From assembly GCF_000765145.1 (NCBI RefSeq), contig NZ_JMGA01000004.1, positions 1-64,000 on the forward strand: DNA of 64,000 bases, given 5' to 3'. The stretch is from Desulfosporosinus sp. HMP52. GTDB lineage: Bacteria > Bacillota > Desulfitobacteriia > Desulfitobacteriales > Desulfitobacteriaceae. This document shows positions 43,276 through 52,689 of the stretch, in pieces. Under the pieces are notes generated by a model. It saw nothing but the letters and a program-made list of their open reading frames with translations. It was not told where the DNA came from and did not search any database. A program made the position numbers and the translations under genes. Position 1 is the stretch's first letter, and each line of letters starts with the position of its first letter.

Positions 43276-43722
43276 TTAATGAGGGTGCCTTACCATGTAA
43301 TCCCTAAGCCAAAGAGCGTGGAATTCCTCATCTAGAAGATAGTCCATAAGAGTATTCCGAAGTTCAGAATAATGTTTGTCCTTACTCTCATCAATGAAAG
43401 TCCGATAAGCTTCCATAGCTTTGTTTTCCAGAGCAATCCCAAGTTTGAAGGTGTTGCCGGAACCGGTTAGACCGACTATATCTCCAACCAAGCCGCCAGC
43501 CAGTTCAAAGGCTGAACCTACAATCTCAGGCACTTCTGCATCAGCCTTGGTTAAGACTTGGGCAAAGAAATCTACGTGGCCGCTTTCGATTTCTACCATT
43601 TTTTCGAATGCTTTTTTGTAATATTCATTAGTAGATGATGAGATCTGTGATTCATAAAAAGTAACTTGAAAGGTTTCTAGGGTATAGAATTCTTTTAAAC
43701 GAGAAATCAATTTATCATCCAT
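43276..43722 (-). CDS. Ferritin-like diiron protein
   Basis: 148 residues, four-helix type. ExxH-like pairs in EIESGHVDFF and DEEFHALW plus E17 and E98 regions (TLETFQVTFYESQ, ALENKAMEAYRTF) fit a rubrerythrin/ferritin-like diiron site. No rubredoxin domain. Possible role in iron or oxidative stress handling; substrate unknown. Confidence 0.72.
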   Translation of the reverse strand: MDDKLISRLKEFYTLETFQVTFYESQISSSTNEYYKKAFEKMVEIESGHVDFFAQVLTKADAEVPEIVGSAFELAGGLVGDIVGLTGSGNTFKLGIALENKAMEAYRTFIDESKDKHYSELRNTLMDYLLDEEFHALWLRDYMVRHPH

Positions 43723-43965
43723 TTTGTTACCTCACTATACTAGTCTCCTAATATATTTAGAATCTATCAAAATTGGATTTTATATCCTTGGTAAAAAATG
43801 CTTGGAAAAGTAAGGCGGTTTCTGTTAATATAACCTATAGAGTGATAATTGTTCAATGTATACAATGTTCAAAAGTCCGCGTCGCTAAGAACCCGATAAA
43901 TTGTGTATTAAGTGTTTTCAATTAATGGGTATACATAATAGAGAAATCTAGGGGGTTAATAAGAG

Positions 43966-45543
43966 ATGGGTACTAATTCCAATATCGATCACTTGTTCAC
44001 GGTAAAGGCTCCTGTTGGCAGGAATATTCCGGTGAGTAAGCTGGTTGAAATAGCTTTAGCTCGCCAAGAGGGAATGTTGACAAACACCGGGGCTCTTTGT
44101 TGTTCTACGGGAAACTACACTGGTCGCTCGCCCAAAGACCGCTTTATTGTTGCTGACGCTTCCATCAAAGGACAAATTGCTTGGGGAAAGGTTAATAAAC
44201 CTATTAGTCCTGAAACATTTAATAAATTATATCGTCGTGCTTTAGAATATCTAGAGACTAAAGATTATTTTGTTTTTGATGGTTTTGCAGGGGCAGACGA
44301 CAAATATAGCTTGCCAATTCGAGTAATTAATGAATATGCCTGGCACAATATTTTTGTTCAACAGTTATTTATCAGACCAACGGAAAAACAATTGGAAAAC
44401 CACCAACCTGAGTTTACTATGATCTGCACCCCTGGGCTGACTGCAGATCCTCAAACAGATGGAACCAATTCCGAAGCCTATGTCATTTTGTCCCTTGAGA
44501 AAAAAGTAATTATTATAGGCGGCACTGAATACGCTGGCGAAATGAAAAAGTCGATTTTCAGTGTCCTAAATTATTTAATGCCATTTCGTGAAGTGTTGCC
44601 CATGCATTGCTCGGCCAATGTTGGGCCCAATCAAGATGTGGCTCTTTTCTTTGGCTTATCTGGTACCGGAAAAACTACCTTGTCAGCTGATCCTGAACGC
44701 AGACTGATAGGGGACGATGAGCACGGCTGGTCGGAAAGCGGTATATTTAATTTCGAAGGTGGATGCTATGCTAAATGTATAGATCTATCCCAAGAAAAGG
44801 AACCCCAGATTTGGAATGCTATCCGGTTCGGAACGGTTATTGAAAATGTGGTTTTAAATCCTGATTCCCGGCTTCCCGATTATAAGGACGGCTCCCTTAC
44901 AGAAAATACCCGGGCAGGCTATCCGGTGACTTATATTGATAATGCTTTAATTCCGAGCCAAGCAGGACATCCTCGTGTGGTTGTTTTTTTGACAGCTGAT
45001 GCCTTCGGAGTATTACCTCCCATCTCTAAGCTTACCAAAGAGCAGGCTATGTATCATTTTCTGTCAGGTTACACTTCTAAGCTGGCTGGGACGGAGCGAG
45101 GTATCACAGAGCCCCAGGTTACTTTCTCTACATGTTTTGGAGAACCTTTTTTACCCCTGAGTCCGGCAGTTTATGCAGAGATGCTTGGAAAACGGATTGA
45201 TGAACATAATTCGACGGTTTACTTAGTGAATACCGGTTGGTCAGGTGGCTCCTATGGGGTTGGAAAACGCTTGAATCTTACATATACCAGAGCTATGATA
45301 ACTGCCGCTTTAAATGGAGAATTAGAGAAAGCCGCTTATCAGCCTGATCCGGTCTTTGGTCTATTAATCCCCGAAGCAGTAAGTGGAGTTCCTTCGGAGG
45401 TTTTAACCCCGCGGAATACCTGGGCAGACACGGAGGCCTATGACAAAACAGCAAATACTTTAGCAGAGAGCTTTCGGCAAAATTTCCAAAGGTTTGAGGA
45501 TGTTTCAGTTGACATTCGATCTGCCGGTCCAACGATTAAATAA
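43966..45543 (+). CDS. pckA: Phosphoenolpyruvate carboxykinase (ATP)
   Basis: 525 residues. [26 protein letters not shown] holds the kinase-1a P-loop and the metal-binding kinase-2 Asp pair. [21 protein letters not shown] and [18 protein letters not shown] are also family features. It interconverts oxaloacetate and PEP with ATP. AGGGGGTT lies before the ATG. The upstream gap (43723-43965) contains GTATAC motifs but no clear consensus promoter. Confidence 0.96.
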   Translation: MGTNSNIDHLFTVKAPVGRNIPVSKLVEIALARQEGMLTNTGALCCSTGNYTGRSPKDRFIVADASIKGQIAWGKVNKPISPETFNKLYRRALEYLETKDYFVFDGFAGADDKYSLPIRVINEYAWHNIFVQQLFIRPTEKQLENHQPEFTMICTPGLTADPQTDGTNSEAYVILSLEKKVIIIGGTEYAGEMKKSIFSVLNYLMPFREVLPMHCSANVGPNQDVALFFGLSGTGKTTLSADPERRLIGDDEHGWSESGIFNFEGGCYAKCIDLSQEKEPQIWNAIRFGTVIENVVLNPDSRLPDYKDGSLTENTRAGYPVTYIDNALIPSQAGHPRVVVFLTADAFGVLPPISKLTKEQAMYHFLSGYTSKLAGTERGITEPQVTFSTCFGEPFLPLSPAVYAEMLGKRIDEHNSTVYLVNTGWSGGSYGVGKRLNLTYTRAMITAALNGELEKAAYQPDPVFGLLIPEAVSGVPSEVLTPRNTWADTEAYDKTANTLAESFRQNFQRFEDVSVDIRSAGPTIK

Positions 45544-45928
45544 ACAAATGTAGATATTCTTAAGCAACTATAGATTGCGATAGAACGGACAGATGTAATC
45601 TGTAAGTATTATTTAGAAAAAGAAAAAGAAAAAGAAAACAAAAACAAAAACAGAAACAAGCGCCTCTCCGAGATTTAATGGAGAGGCGCTTGTTTTTTCC
45701 TAGGGATCACCCCTTACTATTGATTTTGGTGGGTTTGTGCCAATGTCATGAAATCTCGTGCCGCTAGATACTTGCCCGTGATGGCGAGTTGGATTAATAT
45801 CTAAGGTAAGATGATCCTGATAAGAAAAAATGATCACAGATTCTACACAAATAGGTCACGAAAAAGCAATATATATAGATTATATTTAATGAAGATCCAA
45901 AACCACATCTGAAAGGAGATGGCTAAGC
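45544..45928. other. Intergenic region with purine microsatellite and terminator
   Basis: 45616-45656 is an AAAAG/AAAAC-type repeat tract. The pckA terminator follows: AAACAAGCGCCTCTCC (45654-45668) with GGAGAGGCGCTTGTTT (45680-45695) and then TTT. 45700-45880 holds no gene I can support. Confidence 0.75.
45654..45697 (+). terminator. Terminator after pckA
   Basis: Perfect stem of at least 14 bp around AGATTTAAT, with a T-run of six. Confidence 0.9.
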
Positions 45929-46012
45929 ATGAAGTTGATACTTACTTTACTGTTAATTGGTATGATCCCCACGTTGCTGAGAATGTTGCCGACTAATGAA
46001 TACTCTGAGTAA
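45929..46012 (+). CDS. 27-residue hydrophobic microprotein
   Basis: MKLILTLLLIGMIPTLLRML then PTNEYSE and TAA. AAAGGAGATGG lies about nine bases before the ATG. One short span, no recognisable family. It ends before a good terminator at 46098. Spacing and ribosome site support translation, but the gene is too short for a firm call. Confidence 0.55.
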   Translation: MKLILTLLLIGMIPTLLRMLPTNEYSE

Positions 46013-46097
46013 TTTAGTTTGAGACAGATATATGAATCATTTCCCGTGTAAGCGGTAAAAATAGAGTTTTCTTGAACATAGCGGTGGAGATTAATCA

Positions 46098-46132
46098 AGA
46101 AAGGAATCCCTAACTAACAGGGATTCCTTTCT
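46098..46132. terminator. Hairpin between convergent small genes
   Basis: AGAAAGGAATCCCT (46098-46111) pairs perfectly with AGGGATTCCTTTCT (46119-46132). Confidence 0.82.
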
Positions 46133-46136
46133 AATT

Positions 46137-46646
46137 TTAGGCAGATTCCTCACTTCCATTCCACTTATCTTTCCAACCGTCCCATTTGGGGGCATTGGCC
46201 AGCTGCTTTTTCATTGATTTGCATTGTATAGTCCAGGGCCCAATGCTAAGAGTTGGGGTTTGGAGGGATAAGTGAGTTAACATAATTCCTAGATGTCTTC
46301 TAAAGGCCTTGGTGCCTCTATCGTCAACAGAGTCAAACTCCTGAATAATTCCTAACACCTCACTGATATTTGAACAAATAGAGCCATTAGCTTTGTTTTT
46401 ATGAGATACAAAATATCCGATAACATCCTCATCGGTCTTTTCTGGCTCCGCCTTATTTTCTGTAGACTCCTCTTCGTTGAATTGAAGTCCGTTAATTGTC
46501 TCAATGGCGTCTCTCAGTTCCTCGGCTCTTTGTATTACCTCAAAAAGATCATTACCTTGGGTTATGCAACCTTTTACTCCAAGTATTTCCGCTATCCATA
46601 GTCCTTCTTCATTAAGTGGGCTTGCAATTAAAGTGCAATTCTTCAT
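46137..46646 (-). CDS. HicB-like domain protein
   Basis: 169 residues. The N-terminal MKNCTLIASPLNEEGLWIAE plus GCITQGNDLFEVIQRAEELRDAI follows the HicB antitoxin/partial RNase H-type domain pattern. Residues 45-169 are additional, with no family I know. No HicA toxin is adjacent. Start ATG 46646 has GGAGG upstream; the longer form from 46688 lacks it. Confidence 0.6.
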   Translation of the reverse strand: MKNCTLIASPLNEEGLWIAEILGVKGCITQGNDLFEVIQRAEELRDAIETINGLQFNEEESTENKAEPEKTDEDVIGYFVSHKNKANGSICSNISEVLGIIQEFDSVDDRGTKAFRRHLGIMLTHLSLQTPTLSIGPWTIQCKSMKKQLANAPKWDGWKDKWNGSEESA

Positions 46647-46846
46647 AAAGGAAACCTCCAAATTCAGAAATTTATTTATACAATTCAAGGATGATTGTGG
46701 AAAAACCTTCCATTTTAAAAATTACGTTCGTCTTATTGCGACCCATTAATCGTAGGAATTACTGAGTTTTTAGCATTAAGACCTTTTTCTCTGGAATTAG
46801 AATAATATTGCACTACTCCCAAGGGGGTAGCCAGGCAGTGATAATT

Positions 46847-46888
46847 CAAATAAGCGTGCGTATACTGCACGCTTATTTGCGTTATAAT
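46847..46888 (+). promoter_or_regulatory. Palindrome and TATAAT before the cytochrome operon
   Basis: CAAATAAGCGTGC (46847-46859) and GCACGCTTATTTG (46867-46879) are perfect 13-bp arms around GTATACT. TATAAT follows at 46883-46888. No proper -35 is visible because the palindrome occupies that position, so this looks like an operator for an activator or repressor. A terminator role is less likely as no T-run follows. Confidence 0.5.
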
Positions 46889-46940
46889 AACTCCGGCACT
46901 GAGGATAGATATAAAATCTAAATTAAAAGAGGTGCATCTT

Positions 46941-47594
46941 ATGTCTGAATTAATCAAGGGACGGTTATGGCAAGTGTTGGGCTTCCTAATACTCATTTTC
47001 CTAGCTGTGGCTATCCCGGCAACTCCTGTTCAAGCTCTAGAGAATTGTCTTCAATGCCATGGGGATCAAAAAACAAAAATTGAAAGATCGGAACACAGCT
47101 TTTTAAGTTGTACCAGCTGTCATACAGGAATAACAGGATATCCCCATCCTCAAGGAGCAGCATTAAATAAAAAAGAAAGTGTAGCCACTTGCACAAGCTG
47201 TCATAAAGGTCAGGTGACGGATAGTTATGCCAGAAGTTTTCATGGTAAAGCTGTTCATCTAGGAAGTGAAAAGTCTGCCAGTTGTGCCGATTGCCATGGC
47301 TTCCACGATATTCTCGGCCCAAATAATTCAGGTTCTAAGGTAGCTAAACAAAACATTCCAGAAACTTGTGCCAGTTGTCACGGGAAGGCATCACCTGGAT
47401 TTGCTGAAGGAGAGGATCACTATGAGCTTAAGCCTGGAGGATCAGGGGCTCCGATGTACTATACAGGTAAGTTTTTTATCTGGCTTACCCTTATCATTAT
47501 TACAGCCTTAGTTATCCATATTGAACTTCAGCTATACCATAACCTGCGTACAATTCTTCGGGAACGGAAAGAGGTGACGAACCGTGGACAATAA
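46941..47594 (+). CDS. Pentaheme c-type cytochrome, membrane-anchored
   Basis: 217 residues with a signal/anchor (about 8-30), five CxxCH sites (CLQCH, CTSCH, CTSCH, CADCH, CASCH) and a second span near the C-terminus (about 176-196). Heme sites face outward. It would accept or donate electrons through the cytochrome b encoded next, which overlaps it by 11 bases. ATG 46941 has AGAGGTG upstream. Partner and substrate unknown. Confidence 0.87.
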   Translation: MSELIKGRLWQVLGFLILIFLAVAIPATPVQALENCLQCHGDQKTKIERSEHSFLSCTSCHTGITGYPHPQGAALNKKESVATCTSCHKGQVTDSYARSFHGKAVHLGSEKSASCADCHGFHDILGPNNSGSKVAKQNIPETCASCHGKASPGFAEGEDHYELKPGGSGAPMYYTGKFFIWLTLIIITALVIHIELQLYHNLRTILRERKEVTNRGQ

Positions 47595-48264
47595 GGATGT
47601 CTTTCAACGTTTTGATCTTCACCAACGTATCCAGCATATCGGAATGTTTAGTAGTTTTTTCGTGTTGACAATTACCGGGTTACCCATTAAGTTTGAGCAA
47701 AATAGTGTCTCTGTTTGGATTGTAGCGTTGTTTGGCGGTTTCGATAATCTCTTTACCGTACATCTTGTAGGTGGAGCGGTTATGCTGTTAGCTTTTGTAT
47801 ATCATTTAATCTATTTAGTCCTCTATCCCTTGCTGACTAAAAAGACATCCTGGGCAATATTACCGAAGGGTAAAGATTTCGTTGACGTGGTTCATGATGT
47901 CCAGTATTTAATAGGTCTGAGAAAAGATCCGCCCAAATTTGACCGCTACACCTATAAAGAAAAATTTGACTACTGGGCCGTCTTCTGGGGTATGGCGATT
48001 ATGGGCGGATCAGGACTAATGATGTGGTTTCCGGGGACATTTACCCAGTACATGCCAAGGTGGGTAATAGATTCAGCCAGGTATGCTCATACAGACGAAG
48101 CAATTCTGGCTATCAGCGCTATATTCATATGGCACTTTTTCAACTCTCACTTTAGCCCCAGGTTCTTTCCGATGAACCATGTTTGGTACAAAGGAACCAT
48201 GTCTAGAGAAGAAATGGAAGAAGACCACCCATTGGAATTAGAAAGACTTGAATCGGGGAAATAA
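47584..48264 (+). CDS. Membrane cytochrome b-type protein
   Basis: 226 residues with four spans. His in DLHQRIQHIGMFSS (span 1), LVGGAVMLLAFVYHLIY (span 2), and HTDEAILAISAIFIWHFFNSHF (span 4) are candidate heme b ligands of the FdnI/PhsC cytochrome b type. The pair with the pentaheme cytochrome c suggests quinol oxidation or reduction linked to external electron transfer. GTG start with GAGGTGA overlapping the previous gene. Confidence 0.83.
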   Translation: MDNKDVFQRFDLHQRIQHIGMFSSFFVLTITGLPIKFEQNSVSVWIVALFGGFDNLFTVHLVGGAVMLLAFVYHLIYLVLYPLLTKKTSWAILPKGKDFVDVVHDVQYLIGLRKDPPKFDRYTYKEKFDYWAVFWGMAIMGGSGLMMWFPGTFTQYMPRWVIDSARYAHTDEAILAISAIFIWHFFNSHFSPRFFPMNHVWYKGTMSREEMEEDHPLELERLESGK

Positions 48265-48297
48265 GCCGAAGACACCAAGGGGAAAGGAAGATAATAC

Positions 48298-48408
48298 ATG
48301 TCACAGTACTACAAATACAGAAAAAGTCTCCCCCTGACCATATTCCAGATGATACTTTATGTAATCATACTAGTGTATATTATTATCTGGGGTTTCAATT
48401 ATATTTAG
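48298..48408 (+). CDS. 36-residue single-span microprotein in the cytochrome operon
   Basis: MSQYYKYRKSLPLTIFQ, then a hydrophobic span and GFNYI. AAGGGGAAAGGAAG lies upstream of the ATG, and it comes 33 bases after the cytochrome b stop. Small subunits of this size stabilise heme membrane proteins elsewhere (for example CydX-type), which is the likely role here; this is inference. Confidence 0.65.
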   Translation: MSQYYKYRKSLPLTIFQMILYVIILVYIIIWGFNYI

Positions 48409-48452
48409 AAGTTGATAAATCAACCCAAACAAATTAGTTCATAAATATTAAG

Positions 48453-48477
48453 AGGAGAGCTGATATTCAGCTCTCCT
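48453..48477 (+). terminator. Terminator of the cytochrome operon
   Basis: AGGAGAGCTGA pairs perfectly with TCAGCTCTCCT around TAT. Confidence 0.8.
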
Positions 48478-48634
48478 GATTTATACTAAAATGAATGGTT
48501 CTTCTCGCAAGTTGTTGGCTTTATTCCTTTAAGAAGAACAATTCATTGTAAACATATTATCTCCAAGTAAGAGGTCTTTACACTGGGAGGTTTTGTATAT
48601 ATGATCCAAAGATTACTCCTGCCCTAAAGATAAA

Positions 48635-48658
48635 ACCGTCCTTTCGGACGGCTTTTTT
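48635..48658. terminator. Terminator upstream of a minus-strand microprotein gene
   Basis: CCGTCC-TTTC-GGACGG followed by a run of six T on the plus strand. Confidence 0.8.
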
Positions 48659-48661
48659 ACC

Positions 48662-48778
48662 TTAATAATCGTTATCGCCCCAGACTTTACCTAACCAGAC
48701 TGCAGCACCAATGCCGACGGCATGGATGATCAGCGAGCGAGTACTAAATAAACTACTTCTTCGTTTCAATCCCATCAT
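48662..48778 (-). CDS. 38-residue membrane-associated microprotein
   Basis: MMGLKRRSSLFSTRSLIIHA followed by VGIGAAVWLGKVWGDNDY. One short hydrophobic stretch. AAGGAGG lies eight bases before the ATG, so translation is credible. No family recognised. Confidence 0.6.
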   Translation of the reverse strand: MMGLKRRSSLFSTRSLIIHAVGIGAAVWLGKVWGDNDY

Positions 48779-48906
48779 AAGAAAAACCTCCTTTTCCATT
48801 AAACAATTCTAGCTTTTCTTTTTTTAAGCTTTAAGATACCAAATAATATTTGTAAATTATTAGGATGCAAGGGTTGAGCAAAGAGGCAGCAGATATTTTC
48901 TTTAGC

Positions 48907-49089
48907 TTAAGCATCAAGTAATCTTTTAAGCAATTGAGAGAATTCTATAGTATCAGTATTCACCTCAAGAATAGTGTCATCCTTTGGATCATCGGGATAC
49001 ATTACAAAGTTAAGTTTTCCAGGCTCAGTTTCATAGACTTCAAGAATATTTTTATCATCAACTATTTCAATCTTTAGTTTGCCAGGCAT
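48907..49089 (-). CDS. 60-residue protein of unknown function
   Basis: MPGKLKIEIVDDKNILEVYE with regular alternation suggesting a beta-sheet, then a Leu-rich helix at the end. GGGGAGG before the ATG. No family recognised. Confidence 0.6.
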   Translation of the reverse strand: MPGKLKIEIVDDKNILEVYETEPGKLNFVMYPDDPKDDTILEVNTDTIEFSQLLKRLLDA

Positions 49090-49173
49090 GGAAAACCTCC
49101 CCTTGCATTTTGCGAAAAACTAGTGTAACCTTATATGCTCGCGGGTTGACCAACCCATTATGTCATAAACAAT

Positions 49174-49344
49174 TCAGTAGGCTATAGCAGCCTCTAAGAT
49201 TAGAAATACAGCTAAAACAATAGTTGCTTGGGCTATCCAGCCTGTGGTTATATACGTCATAGCAAAACTCAACAGGATCAATCCGACAACCACGCGAATC
49301 ACTCGATCTAGTACGCCAAGATTCCTAGTAAAACTTAGATTCAA
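49174..49344 (-). CDS. DUF2892-type two-span membrane protein
   Basis: About 56 residues: NLGVLDRVIRVVVGLILLSF and a second span ending EAAIAY, matching the DUF2892 pattern (two short spans, R-x-x-R in the first). TTG 49344 with GGGTGA upstream is the likely start; TTG 49359 is possible. Confidence 0.72.
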   Translation of the reverse strand: MNLSFTRNLGVLDRVIRVVVGLILLSFAMTYITTGWIAQATIVLAVFLILEAAIAY

Positions 49345-49490
49345 ATTAATCACCCTCAATCTTCAAGGATATTTTCATCATTCCCTAAAAAATACGGGGT
49401 ATTCAACAATCAATTGAAAATTAATATCAATAACTAATATCAGGGTTATTGGGAGATTATCTTTTAAAAGGATCCCTGGGAGCAGTAAAA

Positions 49491-49517
49491 TGGCCTAGGT
49501 AAACTATACCTAGGCCA
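49491..49517. terminator. Hairpin with CCTAGG arms
   Basis: TGGCCTAGGTA pairs with TACCTAGGCCA around AACTA. A second CCTAGG-type stem stands at 51169-51191 after sstT. Confidence 0.75.
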
Positions 49518-49535
49518 TAAGTTTGAGGACTGCTT

Positions 49536-49664
49536 TTAAAAGTGGCAGGGGTTTGGAGGCTTGGGCGGAACCGGTGGGTGAGGTGGTCTGCGAAGTAGTG
49601 CCAATAGCTCCCAAATGATTACCAACAATAAGATTACGATTATTATTAATGCAGTAAGAATCAT
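49536..49664 (-). CDS. 42-residue span-plus-polyproline microprotein
   Basis: MILTALIIIVILLLVIIWEL then RRPPHPPVPPKPPNPCHF. One strong span, then a Pro-rich, positively charged tail with a Cys near the end. AGGGAGTGA precedes the ATG. No family recognised. Confidence 0.65.
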   Translation of the reverse strand: MILTALIIIVILLLVIIWELLALLRRPPHPPVPPKPPNPCHF

Positions 49665-49923
49665 ATGCTTCACTCCCTATTATTAGATTGTCAAAGACTG
49701 TGGATCTTAGTCCATTCTATTCAACATGTCTATTGGATGTTCTAGGGATTGTTGTTATTTTAAGGAATATTCATCAAGCTGCAAAAAATGTAGAAATAAG
49801 GTATTGTATGGTCTCTAAGAAGGGAGAATAAATAAAGATCTTAATAAAAGTTGAGTTCAAGGTTGCAAAGCAAGTATAATATATTTTTTGGAACAGCTTA
49901 TCTTAAATTCAGGGGGAAAGTGC

Positions 49924-51153
49924 ATGAAAAATCTAATCAACAAATGGAATCAATTGAGTCTGGTAAAACAAATAATCATTGGTCTGATCATCGGCATAAT
50001 CTTAGCTACAACAATTCCGGAACTGGCAAAACCAATCACAATTTTCGGCACATTATTTGTTGGGGCGTTAAAAGGGATAGCACCGATCTTGGTTTTCTTC
50101 CTAGTCATGTCCGCCATCTCTCAACATAAGAGTGGACATAAAACTAATATGAAATCAATTATCCTCCTATATCTGCTAGGGACCTTCATAGCTGCGCTTG
50201 TTGCGGTTATTCTGAGCTTTATGTTCCCGGTAACCTTAACACTTACAACAGGAGCTCAAGATATCAAACCCCCCGGAGGGGTCGTGGAGGTTCTGAAATC
50301 ATTACTGCTAAATGTTGTCGATAACCCTATCAAAGCACTGTACAATGCCAATTATATTGGAATATTAGCTTGGGCTTTAGTTCTTGGCTATGCCTTAAAA
50401 AAAGCCTCGGATTCTACCAAAACAATGATATCCAATTTCTCCGAGGCCTTAACTCAAATGGTAAGATGGGTCATTAAATTCGCCCCCTTAGGTATCATGG
50501 GGCTTGTGTTTGATTCCATTGCCACCAGTGGTCTAAAAGTCTTACTCAGCTATGCACAATTATTGGCCCTGCTCCTGGGCTGCATGGTGATTATCGCTCT
50601 GGTCGTTAATCCAATTATTGTTTATCTAAATATCCGCCAAAACCCCTATCCTTTAGTACTGAAGTGCTTAAAGGAAAGTGGCATTACAGCATTCTTTACA
50701 CGCAGCTCAGCAGCAAATATTCCTGTAAATATGAGCTTGTGCGAATATCTAGGTTTAGACAGAGATACCTATTCAGTTTCAATTCCCTTAGGTGCCACAA
50801 TTAATATGGCTGGTGCAGCGATAACCATAACTGTTATGACCCTTGCAGCAGTTAATACCCTGAACATCCAAGTTGATATGGCTACCGCATTAATTCTTAG
50901 TGTATTAGCAGCTATTAGCGCTTGTGGCGCTTCTGGAGTGGCGGGTGGTTCTCTTCTGTTGATTCCTTTGGCCGCCAGTCTATTTGGAATCTCAAACGAG
51001 ATTGCAATGCAGATTGTTGGAGTAGGCTTTATAGTAGGTGTTTTACAGGACTCTTTCGAAACGGCACTTAATTCATCTTCAGACGTAATCTTCACAGCAA
51101 CATCAGAATTCGCCAAGCTGCGTAAAGAAGGAAAAGAAATCATTATTAAGTAA
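49924..51153 (+). CDS. sstT: Serine/threonine:sodium symporter
   Basis: 409 residues of the dicarboxylate/amino-acid symporter family. [33 protein letters not shown] and [13 protein letters not shown] with [19 protein letters not shown] are typical of SstT. ATG 49924 with AGGGGGAAAG upstream; the earlier frame start at 49888 lacks one. Monocistronic with a terminator. Confidence 0.92.
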   Translation: MKNLINKWNQLSLVKQIIIGLIIGIILATTIPELAKPITIFGTLFVGALKGIAPILVFFLVMSAISQHKSGHKTNMKSIILLYLLGTFIAALVAVILSFMFPVTLTLTTGAQDIKPPGGVVEVLKSLLLNVVDNPIKALYNANYIGILAWALVLGYALKKASDSTKTMISNFSEALTQMVRWVIKFAPLGIMGLVFDSIATSGLKVLLSYAQLLALLLGCMVIIALVVNPIIVYLNIRQNPYPLVLKCLKESGITAFFTRSSAANIPVNMSLCEYLGLDRDTYSVSIPLGATINMAGAAITITVMTLAAVNTLNIQVDMATALILSVLAAISACGASGVAGGSLLLIPLAASLFGISNEIAMQIVGVGFIVGVLQDSFETALNSSSDVIFTATSEFAKLRKEGKEIIIK

Positions 51154-51168
51154 TACAGGAATGTTTAA

Positions 51169-51191
51169 GGCCTAGGCGGAATGCCTAGGCC
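51169..51191 (+). terminator. Terminator after sstT
   Basis: GGCCTAGGC and GCCTAGGCC are perfect arms around GGAAT. Confidence 0.78.
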
Positions 51192-51228
51192 AAATGTTTT
51201 ATGGGAGTTATCCATGATATGTTAGGCA

Positions 51229-52386
51229 TTAGGGTTTCTCTGACCTATTCAAAAGTTGCTCATGGACAGATGTACCGCGAGTTCGCCGTGTTTTTATTAC
51301 TGCCTTATTGTTAGCAACAGCAATTAGCATTTGCCCAATTGCTATACCTAACCCCGTAGGAACTGCGTTGCCTATTTGACGGTAACAATCAGTTAGTCTA
51401 CCTTCAATTCTCCAATTGTCAGGGAACTGTTGGATACGAGCATATTCTTTTACAGATAATGCTCTGTCCTGGGTAGGATGGCAAAGCATTGTGGCTTTTT
51501 GCACAGGACTTGTTACTAGAGTAGGTGAGGGTTGGTCATAATCTAAACGACGATAGAAGCCTGCATTTCCACCTCCGCTCTGGAATGCACCACCCATTGC
51601 AGTGCGAACCACTTCAGAGGGTAAGTTCCTCCAATTGCCGCCCATGGGGATATCTCGCAAATAAGACAATCGTTCTGGGGAAAATGTCGCATATAACCCC
51701 GGATCAGCCTCTAAATCCTCAATGGCATCCCGTAGAGTTCTCCAGCGATAAGAGGAGTTTTGATGGGTCTGAAAATGGGTAGGGAGAGGCAAAAATACGT
51801 TTTCATTGTCACGGGAACCTACGATAATGAGTCTTTCTCTGAATTGCGGAACCCCGTAGTGAGCTGCATCCAGAACACCGTAAACCAGTTTATATCCTAA
51901 CCTACTAAACTCTTGTTTAATTACCTCGAATACTGACCCGGCAATTTCAGCCGGTTCTAAGGGGCCATCTCCTCGTCCAACAAGTTGATTTATTGCTGCT
52001 GACAACAAACCTTTGACATTTTCCATGACAAAAAAGCGAGGGCGCACAATACTTATCACATGAATGAATTCCATAAATAAACTTCCACGAGGATCATTTG
52101 TGCCCATACGTTTACCTGCAGTACTAAAGGGTTGACAGGGAGGGCCTCCCACTACCGCAAAAGCTTCCCCGACTTTAAGTCCTGATGGATCAAGCAAGAA
52201 ACTACAGTTGGGGTCATTTGCCACCAATTGACGAATATCGCCATGTACAAACTGACGATTGTTTGCGGCCATGGTACGCGCGCACCATTGGTCGATATCC
52301 TGCGATATTTTAATATCCAATCCCGCTTGCTCTAAACCTAAATCTAAACCCATTGCGCCACTAAACAAAGAGATAACGGGATACAT
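51229..52386 (-). CDS. DNA (cytosine-5)-methyltransferase, no adjacent endonuclease
   Basis: 385 residues. SLFSGAMGLDLGLEQAG is motif I (SAM), GGPPCQPFSTAGKR carries the catalytic Cys, FVMENVKGLL is motif VI, and the C-terminus has QIGNAVP for motif X. No restriction enzyme, specificity subunit or very-short-patch repair gene flanks it, so it reads as an orphan. Recognition sequence is not deducible. Confidence 0.93.
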   Translation of the reverse strand: MYPVISLFSGAMGLDLGLEQAGLDIKISQDIDQWCARTMAANNRQFVHGDIRQLVANDPNCSFLLDPSGLKVGEAFAVVGGPPCQPFSTAGKRMGTNDPRGSLFMEFIHVISIVRPRFFVMENVKGLLSAAINQLVGRGDGPLEPAEIAGSVFEVIKQEFSRLGYKLVYGVLDAAHYGVPQFRERLIIVGSRDNENVFLPLPTHFQTHQNSSYRWRTLRDAIEDLEADPGLYATFSPERLSYLRDIPMGGNWRNLPSEVVRTAMGGAFQSGGGNAGFYRRLDYDQPSPTLVTSPVQKATMLCHPTQDRALSVKEYARIQQFPDNWRIEGRLTDCYRQIGNAVPTGLGIAIGQMLIAVANNKAVIKTRRTRGTSVHEQLLNRSEKP

Positions 52387-52689
52387 CCGGAAAACTCCTT
52401 CCTATAAAAAATATGCACCTTTGTATTCTATAAACTTAATGCTTATTCCTCTAATAACTCCTTTTAAGGTTGCTAACCAACAGCAGTGGATTGTAGTTCA
52501 TCTAGATGGATAAGAACTGAATCCTTGACAATATTTTGCAAGATCCATATAATAACCATGATGTAATTAAAGATTATTATGAAGAAAAGATTCAAGCTTA
52601 TAATGGTATAAGCATACGAAGGGTTAATAGTGCGCGGGGCGATAAAAAAAGTGCACAAAGAGTAGGGCGAGAAAAGGGAGAGAGATACT
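52387..52689 (+). promoter_or_regulatory. greA promoter and leader
   Basis: TTGACA (52525-52530), 17 bases, TATAAT (52548-52553): a consensus promoter with a leader of about 130 bases before the greA ATG. AAAGGGAGAGAGA is the ribosome site. Upstream of the promoter nothing is recognisable. Confidence 0.75.

Noticed and set aside
46932-46940. GTG start for the pentaheme cytochrome
   Set aside because: This GTG is part of the ribosome site AGAGGTG that serves ATG 46941.
51229-52386. Restriction-modification or phage-defence island around the methyltransferase
   Set aside because: Neighbours are sstT and greA, both housekeeping; no nuclease, helicase or mobile gene next to it.
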